NCBI GenBank assembly: GCA_012960535.1
Contig: DUBB01000016.1
Coordinates: 2,454-66,453 of the forward strand
From: Gammaproteobacteria bacterium
GTDB taxonomy: Bacteria > Pseudomonadota > Gammaproteobacteria > Pseudomonadales > Azotimanducaceae
Direction of reading: 5' to 3'
DNA length: 64,000 nucleotides
Within the stretch, counting starts at the first letter, position 1, and every line of letters begins with the position of its first letter. Below, piece after piece: positions 27,158 through 36,816 of the stretch. Position numbers and translations under genes: made by a program. The notes beneath the pieces were generated by a model. That model was not told where the DNA came from and did not search any database. It worked only from the letters and a program-made list of their open reading frames with translations.

Positions 27158-27898
27158 ATGCGCCCCTACACTGTTTTTTTGCTTCTGCTGGTCCTTACTG
27201 CATGCTCTGAATCCGAGAACACTGCCATCACTGCAAATCAGGCAGAAATAAGAGGCCCTAGAATACAGCCTGGAACTTCCGGTGGCATGTATGCACCCGA
27301 GCAACATGAACGCTACGACGGCCGTTTCAGAATAAATGGTACGAAAATCTATCAGACTGGAACCCTGCATGATGCATCTCCCTGGGATCATATGGACAAC
27401 GATGCCAAAAACCTGCGTGAGGTAACAGGAACGCTGATCATTGATGTCGATGAAATCCTGAACACGGGTACTTTCAGGGCTGACCTGACCTTGCCGGAAG
27501 GCGACTTTGTAGTGGAACTTGAACGCTTTCACGAATTTTCTACCTGCCAGGATGGCGGGATTGCTGCCTTCCTGTTTGAGCATGGTAATGCTGGCTGCGG
27601 GGATTCAAATTGGCCTAAAAGCCTTTTGTATGTTGCCGGCTGGGGATACGGCAAGGCCACCCTGAACGGCCATATACTGTACCAGGACTATGAAATTCAC
27701 TTCATGGTAACCCAGGGTATGCGTCATCGAGGCTCGCTAAAAACAATCCTCTCACCAGCTTCCGGAGAGGCTGGTTCAGTCAACCCTGCAGCGCAGCAGC
27801 TGGATTTTTATATTCGCAGCCCTGAACGCAATCCTTCTAATCACCCCGGCCGAGCCGTGTTTGATCACTTTTTCGCAATGCATGTAACCTGGCTGTAA
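27158..27898 (+). CDS. Lipoprotein of unknown function
   Basis: 246 residues with a lipoprotein signal (hydrophobic VFLLLLVLTAC, lipobox LTAC, lipidated Cys16). The mature part has no recognised domain. It is likely beta-rich, with GRFRINGTKIYQTG, DVDEILNTGTFRADLTL and RHRGSLKTILSPAS, and could be a small barrel. Residue after the Cys is Ser, which favours outer-membrane sorting. The start codon directly follows a five-copy 12-bp repeat carrying AAGG, and the last copy probably serves as ribosome binding site. Confidence 0.8.
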   Translation: MRPYTVFLLLLVLTACSESENTAITANQAEIRGPRIQPGTSGGMYAPEQHERYDGRFRINGTKIYQTGTLHDASPWDHMDNDAKNLREVTGTLIIDVDEILNTGTFRADLTLPEGDFVVELERFHEFSTCQDGGIAAFLFEHGNAGCGDSNWPKSLLYVAGWGYGKATLNGHILYQDYEIHFMVTQGMRHRGSLKTILSPASGEAGSVNPAAQQLDFYIRSPERNPSNHPGRAVFDHFFAMHVTWL

Positions 27899-27980
27899 AC
27901 CATCAGCCAAAGCAGAGCTGCTACTGCAGCGGACCTGCAAGCCCGGCCATGGTTCAATCAAAACTAGCGTGGGACTCCGT

Positions 27981-28853
27981 TCACGATTGAGTCAGCGGAA
28001 TCACTTTTTCCCCAAATTCACTCAACCGATCCATGCCACCAGGACCTGCAAAGAAGAATGCTGGAACCATAATCCGGCCAACACCCAGTGCAGCCATCTG
28101 CTCTACCCCCGCCTCAGGGTCTGCCATCTGGATGCCAAACATGGCATTGATCTCAATGCTATTCGGGTCACGCTTGGCTTGTTCTGCTTTCCTGCGCACG
28201 CGATCAATTAACTCACCTAGACGGCCAATATCACCTTCGCCAGGGAAATAACCATCGGCAATACGCACGGCTCGATCAATCGCAGCTGGTGAATCTCCGC
28301 CAACCAGCACCGGAATAGAACCATTAACCGGCCGCGGGCTGCAGGTCGCAGGCTCGAAATCAACGAACTCGCCATGAAATTCAGCATGAGGCCCAGCCCA
28401 CAGAGCGCGCATCGCCGCTATATATTCATCGTTTCTCGCACCGCGTCGCTCCCAGGGAACGCCCAACGCATCAAATTCTTCTTTCATCCAACCCACACCA
28501 AGCCCCAGTTCCACTCGACCGCCTGAAAGGGTATCGAGCGTAGCCAGTTCCTTGGCCAGTACCAGCGGGTTACGCTGGGGCACGATCAGAATACAGGTAC
28601 CTAGACGCAACTTAGGTGCGACTCCAGCCGCATAAGCCAGCCAGATCAGCGGATCAGGAATGGGCGTATCTGGCTCCGCCGGGATCTTGCCATCCGGCGT
28701 ATAAGGATATCTGGAAGCGATAGAATCCGGTAACAACACGTGTTCGCCTCCCCAGACTGATTCAAATCCTGCTGCTTCAGCGCGCTGGCAGATTTCAAGT
28801 GCCGCTGCTCCGTCGATGCCAACACTACTGGCAAAAGCGAGTCCTACTTTCAT
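27981..28853 (-). CDS. LLM class oxidoreductase, probable F420-type subfamily
   Basis: A 290-residue luciferase-like protein. Segments FASSVGIDGAAALEICQRAEAAGFESVWGGEHV, GTCILIVPQRNPLVLAKELATLD and LGLGVGWMKEEFDALG follow the TIGR03619 pattern, a group usually annotated as F420-dependent. Whether this organism makes F420 cannot be seen, so FMN is an alternative. It is convergent with the lipoprotein gene and divergent from the second EcK-like kinase. The substrate is unknown. Confidence 0.87.
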   Translation of the reverse strand: MKVGLAFASSVGIDGAAALEICQRAEAAGFESVWGGEHVLLPDSIASRYPYTPDGKIPAEPDTPIPDPLIWLAYAAGVAPKLRLGTCILIVPQRNPLVLAKELATLDTLSGGRVELGLGVGWMKEEFDALGVPWERRGARNDEYIAAMRALWAGPHAEFHGEFVDFEPATCSPRPVNGSIPVLVGGDSPAAIDRAVRIADGYFPGEGDIGRLGELIDRVRRKAEQAKRDPNSIEINAMFGIQMADPEAGVEQMAALGVGRIMVPAFFFAGPGGMDRLSEFGEKVIPLTQS

Positions 28854-29213
28854 TAGCTCAACCTTTATTTCCTGTGATAAACCCTATGGTACATGAAATC
28901 GTATAATCTGTGAGGTTCCATTTCAGGTAGGGATACATCAAGTCATTGGCGCTGTTTCCCTTAAGAAGATACTGGGCTACATTGCTCCGGCGCAGGCGAT
29001 CATGCAGCTCTGCTAAATGCCAGCCAGGGGCGCGGCAATCTATAACTGAGTTCATCTCTACAGGAAAACAGGCAGACCATCTGCCGGTGTCCAGATTCAT
29101 GCCTCTTGAGTCAAAGCAGGCTCCTCATATTCAGGCACAACTGACCTCGGTAATATTGCGACCAAAGCCGACGCGGGGTAGGCTCCTCATCACAACCAGA
29201 CTGGAAAGACCCG
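28854..29213. other. Divergent intergenic region, nothing recognised
   Basis: About 360 bases separate the LLM gene from the kinase gene. Open frames here are short and without coding character or ribosome binding sites. It should hold both promoters. Confidence 0.5.
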
Positions 29214-30314
29214 ATGCATATACCAACAGTATCAGCTGAGTTCACTAAAACATGGATGGAACAGGCCTTGCAAAGTCACCTCAATGGAGCAGAGATTACC
29301 AGAATAATCGCTGCGCCGTTTGATAACCCCGGGCAGACCGCTGATATCGTCACTATCCAAGTCGAGTATAGTCGGGATACCAGACTACCAACCAAATTCA
29401 TCGCCAAGATAGCAGCGCAGGACGAATCCACGATGGAAAATGTGGTGAAACCGCTCGATCTCTATTTCAAAGAATACAGCTTTTACCATGAAGCCATAGA
29501 AGGCATAAAGTACCCTAACTGTTATTACTCAGACTTCGACCCCGACACTCAACATCTGGTTCTGCTGTTGGAGGATATCTCGCATCTCGACTCACCGTCC
29601 TGGAGACCGAGCCTGCAGCAGGTCGATACTGCCATAGAAAAGCTGGCCGTATTCCACGCTCGCTGGTGGAATGACGAGTCCCTGAAAACCAAACCCTGGC
29701 TGACCGCGCAAAGCGACCCAGCGCTGATGGGCATGTATATTGACCTGGCATACCAAGCAATACCTATTGTCGATGACCTGATGGATGAAGACTGCGGCTA
29801 TACTCATAAATTGATTCGTGCTTTTTTTGAAAATAAGGCCGCCGCCCTGAACTATATTGAAAGCAGGCCGTACACTTTCGTGCATGGCGACTATCATCCC
29901 AAACAGATGTTCTTTGGCAAACCCGGTTCCATGGAAGACTTTGTCATGATCGACTGGCAACTGCCCTTGCGCGGCCCCGGTGCCAATGACCTTGCGAGAA
30001 TTATCGTCCTGGCAATGGATACTGAAACCCGGCGGAACCAGGAACCCCGGCTCATGCAGAAGTATATGAACCTACTGCATGAAAATGGTGTAAACGGCTA
30101 CACCATGAATGATCTCCTCGAGGACTACCGCACCGGAATTCTGACTTCTACCGCGATACACTATTTTGCAGCCGCAACGGATGTACAACGATTCATAAAC
30201 GAAGTCAGCGCCCTGGGACTGGACTGGCAGGATTTGGCAAATTATCGATTAAGACGAGCTCTGCAGGATCATGATGGACATGAACTGATTAAAATCTGGG
30301 AGGCCTGGACCTGA
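29214..30314 (+). CDS. EcK/APH-like kinase, divergent catalytic loop
   Basis: A 366-residue relative of the protein at 24267-25457. The catalytic loop reads HGDYHPKQM (H224, D226), so the usual Asn is replaced by Gln at 231; the following metal-binding motif IDWQLPLRGPGANDLAR is intact. The N-terminal lobe has the expected FIAKIA strand with a Lys that would bind ATP. Family members phosphorylate hydroxyls on small molecules; the Asn to Gln change could reduce metal binding. GGAAAG lies before the ATG. It is divergent from an LLM enzyme. Confidence 0.8.
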   Translation: MHIPTVSAEFTKTWMEQALQSHLNGAEITRIIAAPFDNPGQTADIVTIQVEYSRDTRLPTKFIAKIAAQDESTMENVVKPLDLYFKEYSFYHEAIEGIKYPNCYYSDFDPDTQHLVLLLEDISHLDSPSWRPSLQQVDTAIEKLAVFHARWWNDESLKTKPWLTAQSDPALMGMYIDLAYQAIPIVDDLMDEDCGYTHKLIRAFFENKAAALNYIESRPYTFVHGDYHPKQMFFGKPGSMEDFVMIDWQLPLRGPGANDLARIIVLAMDTETRRNQEPRLMQKYMNLLHENGVNGYTMNDLLEDYRTGILTSTAIHYFAAATDVQRFINEVSALGLDWQDLANYRLRRALQDHDGHELIKIWEAWT

Positions 30315-30352
30315 GGTTTCAGTTCAGCAATTGCCTGCAGAAAACTGCATCG

Positions 30353-30394
30353 CCTCACTGGCTGGGCCTCACTGGCTGGGCCTCACTGGCTGCG
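30353..30394. repeat. 14-bp tandem repeat, 3 copies, across a stop codon
   Basis: CCTCACTGGCTGGG occurs three times (third copy ends GCG) and spans the stop codon of the DUF418 gene at 30383-30385 on the minus strand. The last codons of that gene lie inside the third copy. It sits between the convergent ends of the kinase and DUF418 genes. Confidence 0.8.
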
Positions 30395-31660
30395 CTTAAA
30401 CTCAGGAATCTGCCCATAAGTCAGGCTTCTCCATAACCATTCAACGGGTCCGAACTTGAAACGTTGCAACCACCAAATACTAAACCACATTTGAAATATC
30501 CAGATCAGCAACACAATGGGATAGAGCCAGCCCCTGGTGAGTTCACCAACCAGGGCCAATCCCAGGCCACTAAAGATTAACGCACAGATAAGTGACTGCA
30601 TCAGGTAGTTGGTCAATGCCATGCGACCCACTGCAGCCAGGGCTTGTCGAAATACCGCCAGCACGCCTAACTGACTGAGCCAGACAATCAGGCCGATATA
30701 ACCTAGTGCCATACCCAGGCGACCAAACTGGTAGGTAGGCTGCATCTGGGCGAAGGTCGCGATGAGATCAAAGCCGCTGTTAAATGCCCTGTGGACTTCG
30801 TAACCATTGACCATCAGGCCTACTGCCAGCCCAGCCAGCATCAAACGAAAATAAAATGACGTTGACTGCCCCCCTTGCAACACGTTCGCTTTGTACAAGG
30901 CCATTCCAAGGATCATCATGGCCAGCGCATCCCAGAGCAGGATCACCGGCATCACAAAAAACAGCATCTCGTTAACTTTCTTCGCATTCCAGTGAAAGGC
31001 GGAAGCATAATTTTCACGTCGCTGACTGAGTTCGTCCGCCACTGCCTGTTGATCAAGCTCAAGACCGGCTGCAAATTCCTTCCAGCTATTCGCACCCTGG
31101 ATGAGACTCGGACTCAGGGAAGCAGATTGCTCCGAGCCGGCCACAACCTGGGCAGCAGAACGCGCCTGACCCAGGCCATAACCGGTACCAGCATAGAGCA
31201 ACGAAATCAGCACAATGAGCAGACCTGCAATGCTGAATAGCGTCTTAGCCCCAAAATTTCTGAGCGGGTAAAGCATGAAACCAGCCACCGCATAGGTTGT
31301 CAGGATATCCCCATTCCAGAGCAGGACATAGGCGTTAAACAAGCCGAACAGCAACAGCAGGAACGTACGTCTGTAGTGCAAGGAACCACTTTTCCCGCTG
31401 GATCCAGTTGTAAACAGTAAAACCCCAGCACCGAACAGCAAGGAAAACAGGCACCGCATTGCCCCTTCACCGAATAGCTCCACAACAGCCCAGACTGTTA
31501 TATCAATGGTTTCGGCATTAATCAGGTCGAAACCCGGATTTGAATAAGAAGCAGAAACCAGGCCAAACCCCAGGATATTCAGCAGTAGAATGCCCAGCAG
31601 CGCAAACCCGCGCAGAACATCAAGGCTCTGGATTCGATTGGTTTCGGGTACAGGGAGCAT
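30383..31660 (-). CDS. DUF418 family membrane protein (YeiB-like)
   Basis: A 425-residue protein with about ten hydrophobic segments. The start NRIQSLDVLRGFALLGILLLNILGFG is the classic DUF418/YeiB N-terminus, and the C-terminal half has QSLICALIFSGLGLALVGEL and GPVEWLWRSLTYGQIP, the DUF418 end signature. Function is not established; the N-terminus recalls acyltransferase-3 membrane proteins. It is encoded alone. The gene end lies in a 14-bp tandem repeat. Confidence 0.92.
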   Translation of the reverse strand: MLPVPETNRIQSLDVLRGFALLGILLLNILGFGLVSASYSNPGFDLINAETIDITVWAVVELFGEGAMRCLFSLLFGAGVLLFTTGSSGKSGSLHYRRTFLLLLFGLFNAYVLLWNGDILTTYAVAGFMLYPLRNFGAKTLFSIAGLLIVLISLLYAGTGYGLGQARSAAQVVAGSEQSASLSPSLIQGANSWKEFAAGLELDQQAVADELSQRRENYASAFHWNAKKVNEMLFFVMPVILLWDALAMMILGMALYKANVLQGGQSTSFYFRLMLAGLAVGLMVNGYEVHRAFNSGFDLIATFAQMQPTYQFGRLGMALGYIGLIVWLSQLGVLAVFRQALAAVGRMALTNYLMQSLICALIFSGLGLALVGELTRGWLYPIVLLIWIFQMWFSIWWLQRFKFGPVEWLWRSLTYGQIPEFKRSQ

Positions 31661-31913
31661 GTCAATAGAACCAATGTTTTGCTAAATTCTTGCACGGCTA
31701 TCAGCTTTATTCAATATCTAAACCTGGTCGTTACCACGCCTGAAGAAGGCTTTGCAAGTTTACGTTGAAACCTCGATTCCCCTTTGCCTTGGATCACTAT
31801 AATGGTTAGCTATACTGCCGATGGCAGCAGAAACTCTCGATTTCATTGATCCGTCTGGCAAACAATATCTGTTCTTCCTATACTGAAATCCCTGAAGGTC
31901 ACATGGATAGGAT

Positions 31914-32333
31914 ATGCAACAGCTGGAAACAGGCGGTTGTCTATGCGGCGCCATCCGGTATTCTTTTGCCCGGGAAGCAGCGGTATCAGCCCATCATTGT
32001 CATTGTGATGATTGCAAAAAAAGCACCGGCAGTGGCAAGGCAACCATCCTGCTTTTAGCGGAACAGGCCTTGAAGCTGGAAGGCCAGGTCAAGTTCTATA
32101 CAGTGGTGGGCAGTGATGGCAGCCATGTAACCCGGGGCTTCTGCCCACAGTGTGGTTCACCGCTGGTAAGCTTTGTAGAGGAAGCTGCCGAAATCAGGTT
32201 TGTCAAAGCGGGTTCATTAGATGATTCATCCTGGGTCCGCATTGATTCAAGCTACTGGCAACAATCGGCGGCTGAGTGGTCTCCAATCGATAATTCAATA
32301 CCGTGCTTTAAGGGCAACCCTGAGCCTGATTAG
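31914..32333 (+). CDS. GFA-family zinc-binding protein
   Basis: 139 residues with the zinc-binding cysteines of the glutathione-dependent formaldehyde-activating family: GGCLCGAIRY, HCHCDDCKK and FCPQCGSPL. Despite the family name, most members have no proven formaldehyde activity and are only known as small zinc proteins. AGGAT precedes the ATG. It stands alone ahead of the peptide-degradation block and need not belong to it. Confidence 0.9.
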   Translation: MQQLETGGCLCGAIRYSFAREAAVSAHHCHCDDCKKSTGSGKATILLLAEQALKLEGQVKFYTVVGSDGSHVTRGFCPQCGSPLVSFVEEAAEIRFVKAGSLDDSSWVRIDSSYWQQSAAEWSPIDNSIPCFKGNPEPD

Positions 32334-32539
32334 CGTTTATTTTTCAACTTCATATGGCTAAAAAATTATCCACACTTCCACGGATGGCTAACGAAGAACC
32401 CATGAAAGCAGGAGGGTATGTTGATATGAATAGACACCCGGAAATCGCACCTTGCCAGAACAAGCTGTAAGGCTATGCCATCAGCTGAACATTCCAACCC
32501 CAGGCCTGAATAGATACCTGGCTATGAAGGTCTTCAAAC

Positions 32540-33883
32540 ATGACTGATTATAATCGACTCAACAAAATCATCACCAGGGAGATGCGCGATGGCAACTTCC
32601 CCGGTATGTCGATAACTATAAATAACAACGACGATGTGCTGTCCAACTTCTGTTACGGGTCCATGGATAAAAATGGTCGCCTGCCTGTAACATCTGACAC
32701 GCTGTTTGGGGTCGCTTCATTAACCAAGTTTATGACCGCCCTGATTATCATGCAGGCGCAACGCCTGGGCCTTTTATCCGTAACAGAACCGGTTGCGCAC
32801 TATTATCCAGAATTACACTGTGCCCAGGATGGCCAGATGCGCCTTGAGCATCTACTAACTCATTGCTCAGGGCTTCCTGGGCTTTCCAGTCGATTCTTTG
32901 CAAAAGATCTGGCAGGACAAATCCAATCAGATTCAAAACCACAGCTACTGACAACCGCCGATCTGATTTCGCACATTAACCTGCTGGCAGTGGCAATGCT
33001 TGCTCCACCAGGGGCTCTGCACAGTTATAGCAATGAAGGCTATTGCATCCTGGGAGGGATCATTGAAACCGTTTTTAAACTACCCTACCCTGAAGTGGCA
33101 AAAAAACGGGTGCTTGAGCCCCTGTCCATGCACAACAGCGCCATAGGCGGGCAACAGGCACAAGGTTTCGGTGCTATTGCGACACCCCTGCAGCACACGG
33201 AACAAGGATTACGCGAACTGCCCTATTGGGATGCGCCCCTTTTTTACCCTGCCGGTGGACTGCTGACCTGCCCGAGTGATCTGATCCGCTTATTATCGGT
33301 GCTCAGAGGCGATAGCGAACTGCTAAGCCAGCAGCAATGCCAGGTCATGATGACCCGCCTGCAGCCTATTGCTTCGCGTCCATCACTGGTCTTCGGCTAC
33401 GGCTATGGACTTGAAATTGAACAGTTGCGGGACGACCACATCCTGGCCTGGCATACCGGTCAGCGGCCTGGGCTATCGAGTTTTTATGGCATTGTACCGG
33501 AACAGCAACTATCCGTGGCCATCGCGATTAACGCTTCCGATGCGCCCACTGCCCACCTGGGTCATACCATCCTCAATGATATTTTATCCGATTTCACTGA
33601 TATAGATTTACCCTGGCTAACAACCGACTATCCTGACGACCCACAAAGAGAAAATCCCGACCAGCTGAGGGGCCGTTATGGTTCTCTGGAGCTGGGGAAT
33701 GTCGATGTTGTGTACTGCGATGATCAACTCACCCTGCAGACTTCAGCGGGGAGCTACCCCTTTGAGTTTCAGGGCCAACAACACGGCGCAGTCGCCGGGC
33801 AGACATTTCAATTCATCGTCAATAATCAGCACCGTTGTACAGGGCTTGCTTTTGGGCTGCGAGTACTGCCACGATTACCTTGA
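32540..33883 (+). CDS. Beta-lactamase-family serine hydrolase (MlrB-like class)
   Basis: A 447-residue class C beta-lactamase/DD-peptidase-fold protein: nucleophile S60-x-x-K63 (ASLTK), Y163-S-N165 (HSYSNEGY) and H305-T-G307 (WHTGQRPG). A C-terminal domain of about 100 residues follows. No signal peptide is seen, so it is probably cytoplasmic and unlikely to confer antibiotic resistance. Enzymes of this fold hydrolyse D-amino-acid peptides, esters or cyclic peptides; MlrB of microcystin degraders belongs here. The next gene, 29 bases away, is an M81 peptidase, the MlrC class, so the two probably act together. Confidence 0.85.
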   Translation: MTDYNRLNKIITREMRDGNFPGMSITINNNDDVLSNFCYGSMDKNGRLPVTSDTLFGVASLTKFMTALIIMQAQRLGLLSVTEPVAHYYPELHCAQDGQMRLEHLLTHCSGLPGLSSRFFAKDLAGQIQSDSKPQLLTTADLISHINLLAVAMLAPPGALHSYSNEGYCILGGIIETVFKLPYPEVAKKRVLEPLSMHNSAIGGQQAQGFGAIATPLQHTEQGLRELPYWDAPLFYPAGGLLTCPSDLIRLLSVLRGDSELLSQQQCQVMMTRLQPIASRPSLVFGYGYGLEIEQLRDDHILAWHTGQRPGLSSFYGIVPEQQLSVAIAINASDAPTAHLGHTILNDILSDFTDIDLPWLTTDYPDDPQRENPDQLRGRYGSLELGNVDVVYCDDQLTLQTSAGSYPFEFQGQQHGAVAGQTFQFIVNNQHRCTGLAFGLRVLPRLP

Positions 33884-33912
33884 CAACCCAGACGAGATAA
33901 TACCAACCTTTC

Positions 33913-35475
33913 ATGAATAGCGCCGCTGAATCATCTTCCGTAACCCCGCCCCCGCCCAATATCGCGTTACTGGGATTTTCTCTCGAATGCAATAGAAGTG
34001 CACCGATCACCGACAGGAAGGCATTTACTGATGCGCTCTACCTAGATGCTGCAGGCATACATCGAGAACTTGATCGTGATCAAACCGGTTTGCCGGCAAC
34101 GCTGAGTGGCTTCTGCACGGAAATGGATAAAGCAGGCTGGACACCAGTGCCCATCCTGCTAGCCGAGGCACCTCCTGGTGGGCCCGTTGAACACGAATTT
34201 TTCCAGGAGATGTTAGCGGCCATGCGCGCTGGTCTAGACAAGGCGAGAAGCATCGATGGTGTCTATCTATGCGAGCATGGTGCGGGGCTCAGTACTGAAT
34301 TAGATGATGCCGACGGCGCTGTTTTTGAGATGGTCCGGGACGTGGTTGGACCTGATGTACCGATCATCTCTACTCTGGACTTACATGGTCACGTTACCCC
34401 CAGCATGCAGCGCGCAGTCGATGTCATGATCGCCTACCGCACCAACCCACATGTAGACCAGCGGGAACGGGGCGAGGAAGCCGCTGGCGTCATGAAATTA
34501 ATGCTGGCTGGGATGAAAACCCACAGCTACCTGATAAAAGTCCCCATGATCAGTCCTGCGGTAAGCCTGCTGACATCAGCCGGGCCCTACGCAGAGCTGA
34601 TTGATTATGGCCAATCGCTGGCTCGAGCCCCCATTATAAATATTTCCATCCTGGCGGGATTTGCACCGGCAGACGCATCCACTAATGGCATGTCGATCAT
34701 AGTAACAACCGATGCCAGGGTAGATAACGCTTATCAATTAGCACGGACTACAGCCCGGCACCTGGCTGAACGCGCGTGGGCAGACCGGCATCGCTATACT
34801 ACCCAACTGACCAGCCTCGACCAGGCAGTCATACTCAGCAAAGAAGTTCTCAATGATGCCAGAAAGCCGGCCATCATCCTTGCCGATGTCGCTGACAATC
34901 CAGGTGGTGGCGGTCGTGGCAATACCGTTTTCATATTGAGGCGGTTGCTCGAAGAAGGCATAAACACTGGAACCCTGGGCATGATGATAGATCCAGCGCT
35001 TGCAGCGCAGGCCCATGACAAAGGCATTGGCACCTTGTTTCGGGCAACCTTCAACAACAATGACCCCATCCGATTTTCTGAACAATATAGCGTTAACGTT
35101 CGGGTGCTGGAATTGAACCAGGGCAGCTGTGTGGGTCGACGCGGCGTCTATGCTGGAAGACGCGTTAATCTAGGCCTGTGCGCGCTGTTACTGATAGAAG
35201 GATTACAGGTCGTGGTCGCCTCAGCCCGACATCAATGTGCGGATCCTGTGTTCCTCGAACGCATGGGTGTGGACCTCAGTCGTCTGCGGGTACTGGTCGT
35301 TAAATCAAGGGGCCACTTTCGCGCCGGCTTTGATGAGTACTTCGCAGCCGAGCAGGTCTTCGAAATAGACGCGCCGGGGTTAACCACCCCGGTAATCCGG
35401 CAATTGGGACTGACCCAGGTACCCCGCCCGATTTACCCACTGGATCCGGAAATGCAATGGCTGGTACCCGAATGA
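33913..35475 (+). CDS. M81-family metallopeptidase (MlrC-like)
   Basis: A 520-residue protein with the M81/MlrC N-terminal domain (ALLGFSLECNRSAP, E25; YLCEHGAG, H122; LDLHGHVTP, D156 and H158; YRTNPHVD, H180) and the MlrC C-terminal domain (ILADVADNPGGGGRGNT). The D-x-H and H form a zinc site. MlrC cleaves the linear tetrapeptide from microcystin at the Adda-Glu bond, but M81 members are widespread and most are uncharacterised. The gene follows the beta-lactamase-fold gene by 29 bases and precedes a PLP enzyme on the same strand. Cytoplasmic, by absence of a signal. Confidence 0.88.
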   Translation: MNSAAESSSVTPPPPNIALLGFSLECNRSAPITDRKAFTDALYLDAAGIHRELDRDQTGLPATLSGFCTEMDKAGWTPVPILLAEAPPGGPVEHEFFQEMLAAMRAGLDKARSIDGVYLCEHGAGLSTELDDADGAVFEMVRDVVGPDVPIISTLDLHGHVTPSMQRAVDVMIAYRTNPHVDQRERGEEAAGVMKLMLAGMKTHSYLIKVPMISPAVSLLTSAGPYAELIDYGQSLARAPIINISILAGFAPADASTNGMSIIVTTDARVDNAYQLARTTARHLAERAWADRHRYTTQLTSLDQAVILSKEVLNDARKPAIILADVADNPGGGGRGNTVFILRRLLEEGINTGTLGMMIDPALAAQAHDKGIGTLFRATFNNNDPIRFSEQYSVNVRVLELNQGSCVGRRGVYAGRRVNLGLCALLLIEGLQVVVASARHQCADPVFLERMGVDLSRLRVLVVKSRGHFRAGFDEYFAAEQVFEIDAPGLTTPVIRQLGLTQVPRPIYPLDPEMQWLVPE

Positions 35476-35541
35476 GCTTTATTGGCCATGGGCATTCAGC
35501 CTGGAACTCAAACCTGGCTAACCTTTAATTCGGAGAAAAAC

Positions 35542-36549
35542 ATGCATCTATCCCGCCTCCCTCGTCTTCATTTTGCTCACCTGCCAACCCCTCTGGAACC
35601 CCTGCCAAGGCTATCTGAAGTACTTGGCGGGCCTAATCTATGGATAAAACGCGACGACTGCACTGGCCTGGCAACGGGGGGTAACAAAACTCGAAAGCTT
35701 GAATTTCTAATGGCTGATGCAACGCAGAAAGGTGCAGATTCCATTATCACCCAGGGCGCAACACAATCGAATCATGCCCGACAGACTGCGGCCATAGCAG
35801 CCAAACTGGGCTTCAACTGCCACCTGCTTCTGGAAGACCGTACCGGCTATGCAGATGACGCCTACCAGCGAAATGGTAATGTCCTGCTTGACTACCTGCA
35901 TGGGGCAACCATTTCCAGATACCCGGCAGGCACGGATATGAATGCTGCAATGAAAGAACTGGCACAACAGCTTGCCAATGAAGGACAGGCCCCGTACATC
36001 ATCCCCGGAGGCGGATCCAATGAGATTGGTGCGTTAGGCTATGTTAATGCAGCCATGGAAATGACCGCCCAGGCGAATGACCAGTCACTGGTGATCGATC
36101 ATATTGTGCAAGCCACCGGTAGTGGTGGCACCCAGGCAGGCATGGTCCTGGGAATGGCTGCGCTGCAAAGCGGTATTTCCATTACCGGTATGAGCGTACG
36201 CGCGCCCCGACAGCAACAGGAAGAAAGCGTATTCAATCTGGCTCAGCGAACAGCTCGCCACATGGGCCTGGCCGCCGAAACTGTCAGCCGGGATCAGGTT
36301 GTTGCAAACGCCGACTATGTCGGTGAGGGTTATGGTCTACCCACTTCCCTGATGATCGAGGCTGTGCAGATGATGGCCCAGCACGAGGGTATTCTGCTCG
36401 ATCCAGTATATACCGGAAAAGGTTTCTCAGGTCTTATTGACCTGATTCGCAAAGGTCGCTTCGCCAAGGACGACAATGTCGTTTTCATGCATACCGGAGG
36501 CATTGCTTCATTGTCCGGTTATCCTGGCATATTTGGCTTGCAAAGCTAG
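35542..36549 (+). CDS. D-cysteine desulfhydrase / ACC deaminase-like PLP enzyme
   Basis: A 335-residue fold-type II PLP enzyme. The cofactor lysine is K49 in [12 protein letters not shown], with [15 protein letters not shown] before it and the phosphate-binding [13 protein letters not shown] after. The C-terminal [13 protein letters not shown] is typical. Members deaminate D-cysteine, other D-amino acids or ACC to keto acids. The start is the ATG at 35542 with GGAG upstream; the longer frame from 35482 lacks a site. Position behind M81 and before an M19 protein suggests it handles a D-amino acid freed from a peptide. Confidence 0.88.
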   Translation: MHLSRLPRLHFAHLPTPLEPLPRLSEVLGGPNLWIKRDDCTGLATGGNKTRKLEFLMADATQKGADSIITQGATQSNHARQTAAIAAKLGFNCHLLLEDRTGYADDAYQRNGNVLLDYLHGATISRYPAGTDMNAAMKELAQQLANEGQAPYIIPGGGSNEIGALGYVNAAMEMTAQANDQSLVIDHIVQATGSGGTQAGMVLGMAALQSGISITGMSVRAPRQQQEESVFNLAQRTARHMGLAAETVSRDQVVANADYVGEGYGLPTSLMIEAVQMMAQHEGILLDPVYTGKGFSGLIDLIRKGRFAKDDNVVFMHTGGIASLSGYPGIFGLQS

Positions 36550-36816
36550 GTTTAAGCCCGACTCATAGGGCCTTGCCTTTACTGGGACTTTTGGCGCATT
36601 GAAACCCCGCTATGATGCCTGGCTGAAACAGCACATCAATCTCTGTCAGGATTGCCATGCTTAACAGGGAGTCAGGCCTGGTCAGATTAAAAATACCTTA
36701 ACGTCGTATTTAGGCTGAACACGCTATGCTCTTAAATGCGAATACTTGCTATGGTTTTACCCTAGTTAGAAAACGACACATAATAGTTACCAGGACAATT
36801 CACAGGGAGAGCCAAA

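Noticed and set aside
27026..27583. Minus-strand frame with a strongly hydrophobic, aromatic repeat peptide
   Set aside because: It is the antisense of the lipoprotein gene and its 12-bp repeat; the lipobox on the other strand shows which is real.
31914..32333. Formaldehyde detoxification gene
   Set aside because: The family name is misleading; only the zinc-binding cysteines are supported, and no other C1 gene is adjacent.
32540..33883. Antibiotic-resistance beta-lactamase
   Set aside because: No signal peptide, and the SxxK/YSN/HTG pattern with a C-terminal extra domain fits the broad class C-like hydrolase family; context is peptide catabolism.
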